64,000 bases of DNA from Adenophora triphylla var. japonica (GCA_022495995.1 JAFEMH010001293.1:124001-188000), one strand, 5' to 3'; shown: positions 43,975 to 55,163, counted from the first letter of the stretch. Numbers and translations are program-made. The notes: generated by a model from the letters alone, not told the origin.

Positions 43975-44590
43975 AACCGTAGTCAAGAGATCTCGTGACC
44001 GGGAATTCCGACAAGAACGCCCAAGGGCAACTGTCTCCCTACGATCTTTGCCCCAGCCAAGGCATACAAATGGATGGATCGAACGTTCACCAGAAGAGAC
44101 TGAGTCAAACGGTAGCACGGGAAGCGGTTTAGCCTTCACAGACGATGACTTGCCAATATGTGAGAATCGGCACAACGAAGCCCTCCTCATCCTCATAAAA
44201 ATAGAGATGTTCTTCCTCCCGAACGTCTTGATTGATAACGGCTCCGCAGTCAACATCATCGCTTTGAGCACACCGAAACGACTCCGCATCGACCGTTCTC
44301 TCGATAAGGCCTTCACCTCGGGTAATCCGAGCCTACGATTCCACCGCACGACCAATCGTAGGAGTCATCAATCCGAGGATCCAATTCGACGTACAACCGG
44401 AGTCGGTAGAGTTCCAAGTCGTGGAAATCAAACCAACCTTCTCTCGCTTTGTTGGGACGACCTTCGATACATCGATGAAAGCAAGATCATCTACTCTTCA
44501 CCAATGCGTGAAATTCATCAATGCCAATGGAGCGATCGAAGTGATCCGCGGAAGCAGTAATGGCAAGTGCTTGGCCAGCAAGCTATGACC
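43895..44590 (+). pseudogene. G3 aspartic protease
   Basis: The active-site motif VLIDNGSAVNII (DNGS, as in G1) lies near 44225-44260. Downstream homology to the G1 protease (an AYDS-type turn, VEFQV, TLHQCVKFIN) continues to about 44560 but only by moving between frames near 44300 and 44450. Confidence 0.7.
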
Positions 44591-45831
44591 TGTAAGAAGG
44601 TCCCGACATGACCGAATACTCTTCCCCGCATAATTCTCCTACCCCGTCCCGCTACGAAGTGGATCCTTACATCCACGCTCTAAGCCGCGACGAGCCGGAA
44701 ATCGAAGAACTCATGGGTCGATGACAACTCGATATATGCGACCGTGAAGAATGCTTGAGAGAGGATCAAGAGATGGATGCCCTAATGGAGATTGATCGAG
44801 GAGTAGACCCTTACTTCGCCGAAAACCCTCTTGCAAACCGGCTCATCACCGATCCCCGCACAAGACAACCCTCTAGCCGACACTCGGATCTTACTGGGAC
44901 AGCCATCACAGCCTTAGTTCAATTCAACATTCCGGTGTCCGACTGGATGAACAAAGTGGCGCAACCTCCTCCAAGGCTTAATCGTGGAAGGAGATATAGC
45001 ATGCCCGCTCGAATCGACATTGTAAATGTCGTCCAAGCAAAGATCCCGCATAAAGAGTGCATTCTATGAAAGTGATCAACATCGCAAGAATCAACTCCGA
45101 ACCGCCGAATGCTTCGCCTCCTAGAAGTAGCCCTCGCCGACTTCTATCATCAAAAACCCCAAGGACTCGGTGGCAACACTAATGGAGGGACATCATCGTG
45201 GAGCAACCAAAAACCTCCGCGATCCGGTTTGAAATCGAACCGCATGCAAGCTACTTTCCGGGACTCATGCCAAGGGAAGATTGGCCACCCGAACCAAAGA
45301 CCACTCCCTCTAGAGCTACAAACCCATCCGAGAGTAATGAAGCCTCGGTCCAATCCCTCGTCGCCTATAGTCTAGCTTCGAGTCTTGTTGTCGTGTGAAT
45401 TCACATCTTTTGAGTCTTTGACGGCTTTACGCCCGACGATTGTGAATCTTTGATCAACAATGTACAGCCTTCACGCTTTCAATAAAAGGTCCGACCTTCC
45501 TAAAAATCATTTCATTGCATCTTTAACAAATGATGATATTAACTAATCAAAACAGCTTAATAACAATTCATCTATACAAAAGGCAAACACATTAATTAAA
45601 TAAATGCATCAAGCAAACATTTAAGCATGTTGTCAAACGAGAGAAAACCGGGCCCAAGCCGCCGAGAAGGTTTTAATCACAACGATTTGCAAGATTGCCG
45701 AAGAGCCAAAGAGACGCAAGTCCGACGCCATTTCCAAAGACAAACCAGATTTTCCAATACCTCAAGAGCGGGAAACCACCTTCATGAACAAGGAAGACCC
45801 ACACACGTAAGGGGTCAAAACCAAGAGCATC
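44591..45831 (+). other. G3 segment where RT and RNase H would be expected; none recognised
   Basis: About 1.2 kb instead of the usual 2 kb or more. The open stretches at 44755-45069, 45109-45375 and 45627-46133 show no xxDD catalytic motif or other RT block. Sequence is low in recognisable homology; a large deletion or a highly diverged insert would both explain it. Confidence 0.6.
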
Positions 45832-47002
45832 ATGGCCCTAAAACGCCTCGCCTCTCACTTCGTCATCCTCGGGGACATGCTATACAAGAAACGCTACCAC
45901 GGGCCACTCCTACGCCGCATCGCCCAAGAAGAAGCAAACAAGTTCATGAACGAAGTCCACAATGGGGCTTGCGGTCCCCACATGAACGCCAGAGCCCCGA
46001 TGCAAATCATTCTCGTGATGGGCTACTACCGGATCTCCATGGAGGCATTGCATCCACTTTGTCCGAAGCCGCGACAAGTGCCAACGGTTCTCCAACCTCA
46101 ATCATCTACCTCCCCACGATCTCTACCGCATGACTACACCTCGCCATTTGCCACTTGGGGAATTGACGTCATCGGGAAAATTGCTCCGCCAGCAAGAATC
46201 TGGCCACGAGTTCATCTTAGTAGCCATCGACTACTTCACCAAATGGGTCGAAGCCAAGTCCTACAAGGTACTCACCTCCAAGAAGGTCGCGCATTTCCTC
46301 AAGGAAAACATCATCTCGCCGATACGGCATCCCAAATGAGGTCATATCGTACAATGGTTCACACTTCGAAGGGGAATTCGACATCGCCGGGCTGAATTCA
46401 AGATCACACGCCACAAATCTTCTCCCTACCGGCCACAAACAAACGGCGCCGTGGAAGCAAAGAAACAAAACCCTCGAACGGATCATCCGAAAAATGACCA
46501 CCCGAGGACGAGATTGGCCCGAGAAGCCGCACCTTGCACTTTGGGGCTACCGCACATCGGGCCGTAATGTCCTACGGAGAAACCCCATTTGCCCCGACAT
46601 ACGGATGGAAGCAATTCTTCCCATCGAGCCGGAAATTCCCTCACTCCGAGTGCCGCCGGAAAATGACATCAACGAAGTTGAATGGCTCCGGCCGACACGA
46701 CGAATTGGCTCGCTAGACGAGCGACGACTAAAGGCCATGGAACACGTCCGAGCCTATCAAAGCAGATGGCTAGAGCTTTCGACAAGAAAGTCAAATCCCG
46801 AGACATCGTGGAAGGCGACCTTGTACTCAAAGAAAAGCCTCCCACTCGAACCAACCCATCGGGAAAATGGGAACCCACATGGATCGGCCCTTTCGTGGTT
46901 CAAAAGATCTTCTCCTGAGGCGCCATGAAGCCGACAGACCTAGACGGCAATCCCTTCATGAATCCAAATAACGGAAGCAAACTTCGCAGATACTTCGCCT
47001 AA
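45832..47002 (+). pseudogene. G3 integrase
   Basis: Starts with LYKKRYHGPLLRRI and EVHNGACGPHMNAR, the gypsy integrase N-terminal zinc region, then GYYRISMEA. After a frame change come FATWGIDVIGKI (first Asp) and IDYFTKWVEAKSY, then GIPNEVISYNGSHF at about 46330-46365, where the second catalytic Asp is replaced by Tyr (46350-46352). The Glu block (NGAVEAK) follows. The C-terminal part has MARAFDKKVKSRDI, GDLVLKEK and GKWEPTWIGPF, ending at a stop near 47002. The missing Asp and frameshifts make it inactive. Confidence 0.82.
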
Positions 47003-47804
47003 AGAAGAACAATCAGCATCTCGCACTCCATGTAGTGTCGAACTACGTGCACCCGAGCCCTCTAGTCCTGGGGAACGTAGGCAACCTTAATTGGTCCGGT
47101 CTAAAAATACACAAAAGTCAAAAGTTTGAATGTCAATCAAGACCTCCATCAAGCTACGCACTTTTCAAGAACACGCCCCAACAAATACCTTGACCAAGTC
47201 AAACGACGGCGGCAACATCAAAGGACATCCGAGGGTCACTCAAAGATCAAACGACCGACTCATGTCCGCTTCCAAGCCAGGCTTGTCTTCGCCCTCACGC
47301 GCTTCAAAAAAAAAAAAAAAAAAAAGAGCTCGAGCAAGGGCTCACAAAAAAAAATAAAAGAGAGCTCGAGCAAGGGCTCACAAAAAACAAAAATAAAAGA
47401 AGCTCAAGCGTAAGCCGCAAAAAGAGGTCAAGAGCCCGACGCCAACAAGAGGCAAGGAAGCTACGAAAAAGACCGTCAAAACGACTTGTCGTGGGATCAT
47501 TCAACCTCTCGCCCAAGCACAAAGCCTAAGCAAAAGGGATTGCCGCCATGGCCTGCATCGCTTCAGCCCGCAAATGCAAATGTAAAAGTCCAAAGATGGA
47601 CGCCGACAAGTGCACAAAAGAAACAAAGGCAAACAAGAGATCTTGCGTCTCGACAAAGCTTTAAAAGTAAATCACAAATCACTAACGGTTACAACATTTC
47701 TTGATGAGTTCAAGCACGGTCTACTCTCAAGTTCACAACATGCTAAAAGACAAACTTTAATACATTTAACAAATAATGTGTTTGCAAATGCAATGAATGG
47801 ATAC
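47003..47804 (+). other. G3 post-integrase region with poly-A and short repeats
   Basis: No gene. A 19-base A run is followed by two copies of an AGAGCTCGAGCAAGGGCTCAC unit (47326-47382). Confidence 0.5.
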
Positions 47805-49414
47805 CTAGGAGGTCATTCCGCGCCATCTCGCGCTTGTCCCCTCGCCATTCTTTCCTTTCTTCCCTCGTCCCCGGCGAGTCTTCTTTCGCTCCACGTGAAC
47901 CAACTCGCGTCTCTCGCCCGAGATCCGGGGTCCTCCCCGTAGAGTCAAACAATCCAAGAGCTCTCGTGGCTTCATTCGCCCGTGCTTCGGCTCGGATCTC
48001 CTCCCCGCGAGTCCCGCAAAAGAGGACCTCTCCCCGTCGCCGGTCAACTCTAGTCTCGTAGTCAAACAAAGTGTCTCCCGTCACATCCAAAGGGTCGACT
48101 GTGCTTCGCACTCCTAAGGCAATAGCTACTACGGCAACCGGTCCTGTAATCGCTACACGCCCGCTTCTCCAAGACCACTGGGATCGCCCAACACGCCGCT
48201 CATACTGTGCCGTGCACCGAGTCGTCAATACGACGCTCCCCGACGTCTAAGGAGTACCACAGAGGGAAAGCGGAATACTTCCATACCTCGTAAAATACAA
48301 GAAGGCACCCGAAGCCGCCATACAAAGAGGAACTACCTCCGCAAAGAGCAAGGTCATCCCAGCCCAACAAAGGCTCCCGCTTCATCCCAAACCGCCGGAA
48401 ACAAGCGACGGAATATAGAAGGAGGACCAAGACAAACCCGGAACTCGACAACGTAGGACCCTTCCCCGCAAGATCCTCCTAGTCTCAATCCTCCAGCCGC
48501 GGAACCCACCACCGGATCTCGATGCTGTACTAAGCCGTGCCATCCATCTCTCCCAGCGGATCGATCCATATCCAACACAAGAGGTCGCGAGCAAATGACC
48601 ACGGGCTAAACGACGCCGAGCTCTGCATGGCCCGAAGTCTCTCTCGCAGCCACAAGGTGAGCAAAGCGGGGCTTCCCCTCTCATAAAACGATCCCCGCCG
48701 CGACGGCCGATACCATGAAGAGTCTCCCCAAAGACCAACGGGACAATATCCTCTCCACTCGCAAAGGCCCTACCACATCTAGCAAAGCGCCATCGCAAAT
48801 GCCAAGGGAGCCGACCAGAAAAGCGTCGCCATCACGCACAAGGCAAATGCGTCCCAAGAGACATCACTCATCATCAACCATGAACCGCTCCTAAGAAGCT
48901 CGTAAATGTCGATATGACCCGAATCAAGGATCATGCCCCGCACTTCTTCCAACGAAGTACGAAGAAAGCCTCGCAAGCTTCACGCTCACCGCAAAGACCA
49001 CCAATCAAAGGAAGCGAGATGGCCTCCACCTCCGGCCCTCCAATCAAAGCCCGAAAATCCTCAAAAGTGGGCACCATTTCATTGTAGGAGAAACAATACA
49101 CATGCCTCCTAACATCCTGCAACTTCGCGGCAGCCCGCAACAAATCCCAATCAGAACCAACTCCTTAAAAGACCAAATCGAGCAAAGACGAAACCTTACC
49201 TCGAAAGCCCGTCTCCGATGCCTCATACGGCGCCGCATCCACGTTTCAGCCGCTCAAGGAAGTGTGCTTGCCTCTCCCGCGAAAGCCTCGGCAAAATTCT
49301 AGGGACGTACGAAGAATCCATGGCAAAAATGGAGGTTCCTAGAGAAAATGGGGAAGAAAGCTCGAAAATGGCCGCAAATGGGGAAATGGGGAAGAACCGT
49401 ACACCGGAAAGCAT
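47805..49414 (-). pseudogene. Antisense coding region in G3, DUF7745/plant-mobile-domain-like
   Basis: Minus-strand frames, opposite to the element, broken by frameshifts. In order: 49044-49238 and 48931-49143 give FRLCSIWSFKELVL and VYCFSYNEMVPTFEDFRALIGG, like the 'fdF...ELtPTleEy..LLg' core of plant mobile domain/DUF7745 proteins; 48779-48976 gives WDAFALCVMATLFW; 48382-48798 gives GETLHGIGRRGGDRFMRGEAPL; 48200-48451 gives a Trp/Leu-rich end. This order fits the family as I remember it. Tat-lineage elements are known to carry extra, sometimes antisense, ORFs in this place. Role unknown. An alternative is a captured host gene fragment. Confidence 0.5.
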
Positions 49415-49438
49415 TTATCTCCTTCCCAAAGCAAGGTT

Positions 49439-49483
49439 GGTCCGTACGGACCTCTTTGCATGCTAAGTATGTCCGTACGGACC
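49439..49483. promoter_or_regulatory. Copy of the G3 LTR palindrome pair upstream of the antisense region
   Basis: Two GTCCGTACGGACC palindromes 31 bp apart (49439, 49470), embedded in sequence matching 39648-39703 of the LTR. In the antisense direction they are followed after about 27 bp by GATAAATGC, a weak TATA candidate. Confidence 0.6.
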
Positions 49484-49828
49484 TCCTTGCAAACCATGAC
49501 CCATTTCCCAAAGAAACAAGCATAACAACCACTGTCCTCGCAGACCTTGCTCCAAACCGCCCAAACACCGGCCAAAGCCATTCCCGCAACATACACTACC
49601 CACAAACGCACTCTCACCACGTGGCATGCGCAAAATAAAAAAAAAAATAGCAACAATTTCTAGGACAAATCCCGGGAATCACAAAAATGACATTACATCT
49701 TAAAATAAAATGCTGTTTGCCGTGCAAATACGAGTGTTTTATTACAGGTACATCAAATGTCTGTTGCTAAACAAAAAAAAAAAGAGAGAAGATATGAAAA
49801 GAGGGAAAGCAAATGAATACTAATCGAC
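49484..49828. other. G3 region between palindrome pair and antisense tail
   Basis: No gene seen; short AT-rich tract near 49640-49800. Confidence 0.4.
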
Positions 49829-50544
49829 TCCTCAAAGATCATCATCCTCGCCAAGGTCCTCCAGAGAAGTCGGGCATCCCCGTGAACTCGCCCGCCACGT
49901 CCTAGTCATCGAGTACCGAGCCCCCGCCGAGGCCGCCACTCAAAGTAATCCGAAGGATCAAATCCGACGAAAGGATCAAAGAAAGAAGGCTCGAGGATCC
50001 TCACCCCGCGCATCCCGCGGAGGGAAGAACTGATAAAAGGGCCGCTGCCTCGGAGCTCCCGAAGACGCCCCGGCATCCATGCTATGCCGCCTCGAAGGTC
50101 CCTCCCGCCGTGGCTCCGGCTCGGCTCTCGGTGGAGGAACGTCTGCGTAATGCCTCGAAGGCATAGGCTGGTACGCCGGCACGCGTCGCGAAGACCGGCA
50201 AGACATCTTCGACGCCATCTTCTTCGCAAACGACCTCATCGCCACATAACGGCGAGTCAACATATCATAGGCTCTCCCCGGACTCCGCACAAGCAAAGCA
50301 GCCTAAGGAAACGCTCAAGAATACAGCTTATACTCAACAACAAAAAGAGAAAAATACGTAAAAGATGCCAAGATGGAAAAGAGTCAAGCACACTCACCGA
50401 TCTATCGGGATCCACTGCATGCAGCAGAGCTCGCCGTAAACGGGCATGCATACCTCCTCTCGATCCGTCCCCACGGACATACGTGAAATCCGCCCCGGCA
50501 TCGGAACCTCTCGGGGAACTCGCCCGCCTCTCTCTCGCCGCCAC
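49829..50544 (-). pseudogene. Second antisense coding piece in G3 with candidate intron
   Basis: Minus frame 50398-50544 (SRGGMHARLRRALLHAVDPD region) is followed by a 95-bp candidate intron (50303-50397) and frame 49976-50302 (GRAYDMLTRRYVAMRSFAKK, then a Pro/Arg-rich tail). After a frame change near 50000 it ends acidic near 49829. It looks like the C-terminal part of a protein, possibly of the same kind as the 47805-49414 region, but it lies upstream of that region in the antisense direction, so they are not one simple gene. Confidence 0.4.
50303..50397 (-). other. Candidate phase-0 intron, antisense in G3
   Basis: Minus strand donor TCG|GTGAGTGT and acceptor TTTCCTTAG|GCTGC, 95 bp, T-rich inside (TTTTTCTCTTTTTGTTGTTG). 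Removing it joins two open frames exactly between codons. Confidence 0.5.
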
Positions 50545-50547
50545 TTC

Positions 50548-50860
50548 AACGGCAATTCAACCACTGCTCAGCCCGAGCTCTCGCCCGCTTCAACGGCAAT
50601 TCAACCACCGGCCGTCAATGTAAGACCGGTCCCGCCACTTAACGGCAATTCAACCACCGCCAACGTAAGACCGGTCTCGCCCACTCCAACGGCAATTCAA
50701 TCCACTGCCACCGTCGTAAGCCCGGTCCTCGCCCACTTCAACGGCAATTCAACCACCTAGCCGCAAATGTAAGCCCGAACTTCGCCCACTCCAACGGCAA
50801 TTCAACCACCGGCCGTCAGTATAAGACCGGTCCTCGCCCACTCAACGGCAATTCAAGAAG
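50548..50860. repeat. G3 tandem array A, 44-53 bp units
   Basis: AACGGCAATTCAA recurs at 50548, 50592, 50641, 50688, 50740, 50793 and 50844. Most units also hold a GTAAGACCGGTC- or GTAAGCCCG-type block. Confidence 0.88.
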
Positions 50861-51405
50861 GAGCCAACACCTCCCCGCACGAATATCAAGGCACGAGACG
50901 CCCAAAACGCTCAACGGCAATCACAGCCATCAAAGTAAGCCCGAGCTCCTTTCCCAACAAGTCAAAGTGGAAATCATACAAGACTACTTATCCCCAAAGA
51001 CTCGCCTACAAGGTAAGCCCGAACTTTGCCCACTCAACGGCAAAACAAGCGCAAGAAGGAGCCAACACCTCCGAATACAAATCCCAAGGCACGAAACGCC
51101 CAAAATGCCAAATGGTGAAGCAATCACCGCCATCAAAGTAAGCCCGAGCTCCTTTCCCAACAAGTCAAAGGAAAGTCATACAAGACTACTTATCCCCAAG
51201 CACGGGCCACAATGTAAGCCCGAACTTTGCCCACTCAACGGCAAAACAAGCGCAAGAAGGAGCCAACACCTCCGAATACAAATCCCAAGGCACGAAACGC
51301 CTCCAAAATGCGAAATGGTGAAGCAATCACCGGCCATCAAAGTAAGCCCGAGCTCCTTCCCCAAAGAAGTCAAAAGGGAATCCTTGCAAGCCCCTACAAG
51401 GCCAC
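50861..51405. repeat. G3 tandem array B, about 204-bp units
   Basis: CCGAGCTCCTT recurs at 50941, 51144 and 51348 (spacing 203 and 204). The unit includes AGGAGCCAACACCTCC and CATCAAAGTAAGCCCGAGC. Confidence 0.88.
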
Positions 51406-51513
51406 AATAAATTCCCCAACGGATGAACACCGGCAGCCATCGTAAGTCCAACCTTCTCCACCTGGACAAAGCACGAGCTCAAGGCAGCCATGCCTCCACA
51501 ACCGCCGCCAGAA

Positions 51514-51870
51514 GACGATTCAAAGTCCTCCCGCGTGGCACCAACCGCCGTAAGACGATTCAAAGTCCTCCGCGTGGCACCAACCGCCGCCAAGACGATT
51601 CAAAGTCCTCCCGCGTGGCACCAACCGCCGCCGTAAGACGATTCAAAGTCCTCCCTCGTGGCACCAACCGCCGCCGTAAGACGATTCAAAGTCCTCCCGC
51701 GTGGCACCAACCGCCGCCGTAAGATGATTCAAAGTCCTCCCGCGTGGCACCAACCGCCGCCAAGACGATTCAAAGTCCTCCCGCGTGGCACCAACCGCCG
51801 CCGTAAGACGATTCAAAGTCCTCACGCGTGGCGCAACCACATTCGTAAGACGATTCAAGTCCTCACGCTA
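51514..51870. repeat. G3 tandem array C, 40-43 bp units
   Basis: GACGATTCAAAGTCCTC-type starts at 51514, 51554, 51594, 51637, 51680, 51723, 51764, 51807 and 51849. Each unit ends in GTGGCACCAACCGCC(GCC), and unit length differs by whole GCC/CCG steps. Confidence 0.92.
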
Positions 51871-52574
51871 TCCCCACTCGGAAGGCTTTAAACCACTCGG
51901 TCCTAAGACCGTATAAACCTCCCAAATCACTATCTCCACTAAGGCTTTAAATCACTCGGTCCAAGACCGTATAAACCTCCCAAATTACTATCTCCTACCC
52001 AAGGCCTTAAACCACCCGATTAGGAAAATCGTAAAATTTCCATCCCAGACACCACCACGTCCTCACACAATTTGACCTCGGCGGTCACCACATCTTAGGA
52101 CACCACCACGTCCTCACCACCGACTCGCGGTCACACACAACACTTCAGTGGCACCACCACGCCCGCATACACTCACAATTTCACGATCTCGAACTACGAC
52201 TGTGCTTGATTCCCGCCAGGATACGTAGGAATCCTATCACAGGTCCAGCCCATCGACCCATGCGGTCACCCAGACACCACCACGTCCTTACCACCGACCT
52301 CGGCGGTCACACGACACTTCGGTGGCACCACCACGCCCGCATTCACAAAACACTCACCCCACACCCGAACTACGACTGTGCTTGATTCCCGCCAGGATAC
52401 GTAGGAATCCTATCACAGGTCCACCTACCGACCTAAACGGTCACACAATAGGACACCACCACGTCCTCACACCGACCTCCCTGGCCACTTTATCTCCCAA
52501 AGACGCGATCCAGATTAGGACCCTTATCTTATCGGCGACCCCACTTCTTTCATAAGTGACGCCGTCGAGGGCTT
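51871..52574. repeat. G3 arrays D and E before the 3' LTR
   Basis: AAGGCTTTAAAYCACTCGGTC...CGTATAAACCTCCCAAAT repeats about every 68 bp (51888-52010). Then GGACACCACCACGTCC-type blocks recur (52047-52460), and a 58-bp segment starting CGAACTACGACTGTGCTTGA is present twice (about 52192 and 52367). Confidence 0.8.
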
Positions 52575-53962
52575 CGTAAGTACCCCAACTGATCACACCC
52601 TTTCAAACACACGGAAACACCGCACTCATCAACGCAGCCTCGACGACCTCCGGCACTCAAAACCCTCTCAAAACCCCCAGCCAAACCAAGGAGGAGCCTT
52701 TCCGGGATAAAAGGGACAAAAGGACCTTTTGGGAATTTTCAGAAATCGGAAAAGCAATAATGGTCCGTACGGACCTCTTTGCTTTAATAATTACCGAATC
52801 TTCTTAAAGTCCACAATATTCCCTCAAATCCCAGGAAAATGATTACCCCCTCAGAGTTGGTCCGTACGGACCTCTTTGCATGTCAACTTGGTCCGTACGG
52901 ACCTTATTGCACAGAAACATCATAATTGCAAATATTCCCCATCATCAGATTCCCTCAAATCGAGGAAAACCAAAAGTCTCGGATTACTGTGAGGTCCGTA
53001 CGGACCTCTTGCACCAAATCTCGGCACTATAAATAGGGCTCCCCCTCCTCATTTTCACACACCTCCCACTTCTCTCTTCCTCCCTAGGCCTTCTCGGCTT
53101 CCCTCTAAGTCCTTCCGAGGCATTCCCGCCCCTTTGGATCCTTCCGAGGCCTTCCGAGCCCCCTCGTGGTGCTCCGGCCTCCCGAGCGCTCCCGCGACGC
53201 TCCCGCGCTGCCCCGAGGCACTCTCGAGGTACTCCGAGGCCCTCGTGGTACTCCGAGGCCTTGCTCGGTCTTTCCACGATGTCCCGGCTCTTTCCGAGTC
53301 AAACCGGCGATCCCAAACCACGCCGAAACTCTGCCCGAGTGACTCGCCACCCCAACGCACGCCGAACCTCTCGCCCGAGTGATCCCGACGATCCCCACGC
53401 ACGCCGAACCTCTCGCCCGAACGCAGCCTCGCAACATCAACTCACGCCGAAACTCGTCCGCGTACAACCGGCCCTTCCCGAAGCAATCCCGATCCGTACC
53501 TAACGCTACTCCGACCTCAAACACTATTCCTCAGGAAGACATACACGAACCAACATTGGTAAGGCTTCCTTCCATTACTATTTCAATACATTTCCATACA
53601 TAGCATACAATGTAGACATCCGATACAAAGATGCATTTTTAAAAGCAAACACACACACACACAACATTTAAAGGATATTAGGGGTATCCGAAAGACTCGT
53701 TTTACGAGGCGACTCGGGTGAGCTCTAATATTCTAATATTCTCTTCCCGAGGAGTCATCTGACCTCCGAACTCAAAATCTCATCACACAAAAACAGTTTA
53801 AAATTATCTTTAAACTGATGCCCTTTTTCAATGTTTTGGGCTTAATAAAAACGGCGTGGCGACTCTACAAATGCGAAAACAAACGGCGAGACACCGCTCC
53901 AACGCGAAAGATGCCAGATGCCGAGGCGCGAACGCGCTGCCTCTCGGATCCGGGTAATTTCA
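52575..53962 (+). repeat. G3 3' LTR
   Basis: 1,388 bp, partner of 39358-40753; its first base is changed (CG instead of TG). Palindromes at 52762, 52859, 52890 and 52993; TATA at 53027-53036. Differences from the 5' copy include many single-base indels in homopolymers. Confidence 0.9.
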
Positions 53963-53967
53963 ACATC
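53963..53967. repeat. G3 target site duplication, right (ACATC)
   Basis: Matches 39353-39357. Confidence 0.88.
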
Positions 53968-55104
53968 TGAGACCACATCCAAAGAGTTTTCAGGAACTTC
54001 ATCTTCTATATCTGCACAGAAAGCATTAAACACAGAATGACAATTGATAATAGACATGTTAGCCACTTCATCTTCATCCTCACTGTCACTAAGGGTAGCA
54101 GTTAAGCTCATCCCCTTCTTTTTGAGTGTATTAGCACATTCATTGGCATAATGACCAAAGCCACGACATGCCCTACATTGGACAGACTCAGATGATTTAT
54201 TTTCAAAGCTTGGTTTCTTGAATCCAGTGTCAGTGCTAGGTTTTGGTTTTTCAGGAGCACTGGGAGTAGGTTTGTTAGGAAATTTACTTATCCTTTTATT
54301 TTTCAGTATTGAACTGAATTTCTTTGAAATAAGAGCTACATCCTCTTCTTCAAGATTTGACTTGTCAATCTCAGAGGATAATTCCACAAGCTCTTTTGGA
54401 AGTGCAAAGAAAGACTTTTGAGAGCAAGACTTGTGAGTTTTGTTCTTTTTTGAGCTTCAAGATTTAGCTCAAACAGTCAAGATTCCTACGATTGTGTCTA
54501 GACCTACAGTACTTGTGTCTTTTGTTTCCTCAATCACAGCCACTTTTATGTTAAACCTCTCAGGTAAGGTCCTTAAAATCTTACTTACAAGTCTTGCATT
54601 GGAGATTGATTCTCCTAGACTTGTGCATTCATTCAAATCTCATGAATCTTAGCAAAGATATGACACAATGTCCTCAGTTTCATCCATTCGAAGTAACTCA
54701 AACCTATCCATTAAAATTCTAAGCCTCGTAGCTTTTACACTTGGTGCTCCCTCACATTGAGTTTGCAAAATATCCCAAGCAGCTTTGGCTATACTATCAT
54801 TAGTTATAAGCTTGTACATATTCCCAGAAACATGGTTGGAAATAGCACCCATAGCTTTCGAATTATAATTTGCAGCTTGTATTTCTTCAAGAGTCCATTG
54901 ATCTTCAGTTTTTCTTTCGAAAATAGACTCACCAACACCAGATGTGGGCTTCTTCTCCACAGTAGGAGGTTGCCATGCAACAAGGATACACATCCAAGCC
55001 CTTTCATCAATACTTTTGATGTAATTTCGCATCTTAGACTTCCAAAGAGAATAATTGGTGCCATCCAAGACAGGAGGCCTGTTTTGGTGATTTTGGCATT
55101 CCAT
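53968..55104 (-). pseudogene. C2 gag N-terminal part, cut by G3
   Basis: The likely start is ATG at 55102-55104 (MECQNHQNRPPVLDG), 46 bp from the PBS. It has NYSLWKSKMRNYI and SIDERAW at the start, the region of C1 where a stop occurs. Frame 54649 onward ends at SYLC near 54649; broken frames follow to 54388; then 53968-54387 carries a coil and a zinc knuckle CRACRGFGHYANEC. The gene runs into G3 at 53968 and resumes at 39357. Frames running right of 55104 go through the PBS and are not real. Confidence 0.82.
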
Positions 55105-55149
55105 AATGACTACACTTTCTGGATCAACACTCAGTAATATATCGAGAGT

Positions 55150-55163
55150 TGGCTCTGATACCA
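55150..55163 (-). other. C2 primer binding site (initiator tRNA-Met type)
   Basis: The minus strand reads TGGTATCAGAGCCA, two bases from the 5' LTR, an exact match to the usual plant copia site. Confidence 0.92.

Larger units (their letters stand above)
39358..53962 (+). mobile_element. G3: degenerate Tat-like Ty3/gypsy element nested in C2 gag
   Basis: LTRs at 39358-40753 and 52575-53962, 5-bp target duplication, Tat-type PBS start after the left LTR, and plus-strand gag, protease and integrase remains in that order. There is no recognisable RT or RNase H between protease and integrase. After integrase come about 5.5 kb with an antisense coding region and several tandem arrays, a layout known in Tat-lineage elements. 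GC content and codon use differ sharply from the AT-rich C2 around it. Frames are broken many times, mostly by 1-2 base indels. Confidence 0.88.
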
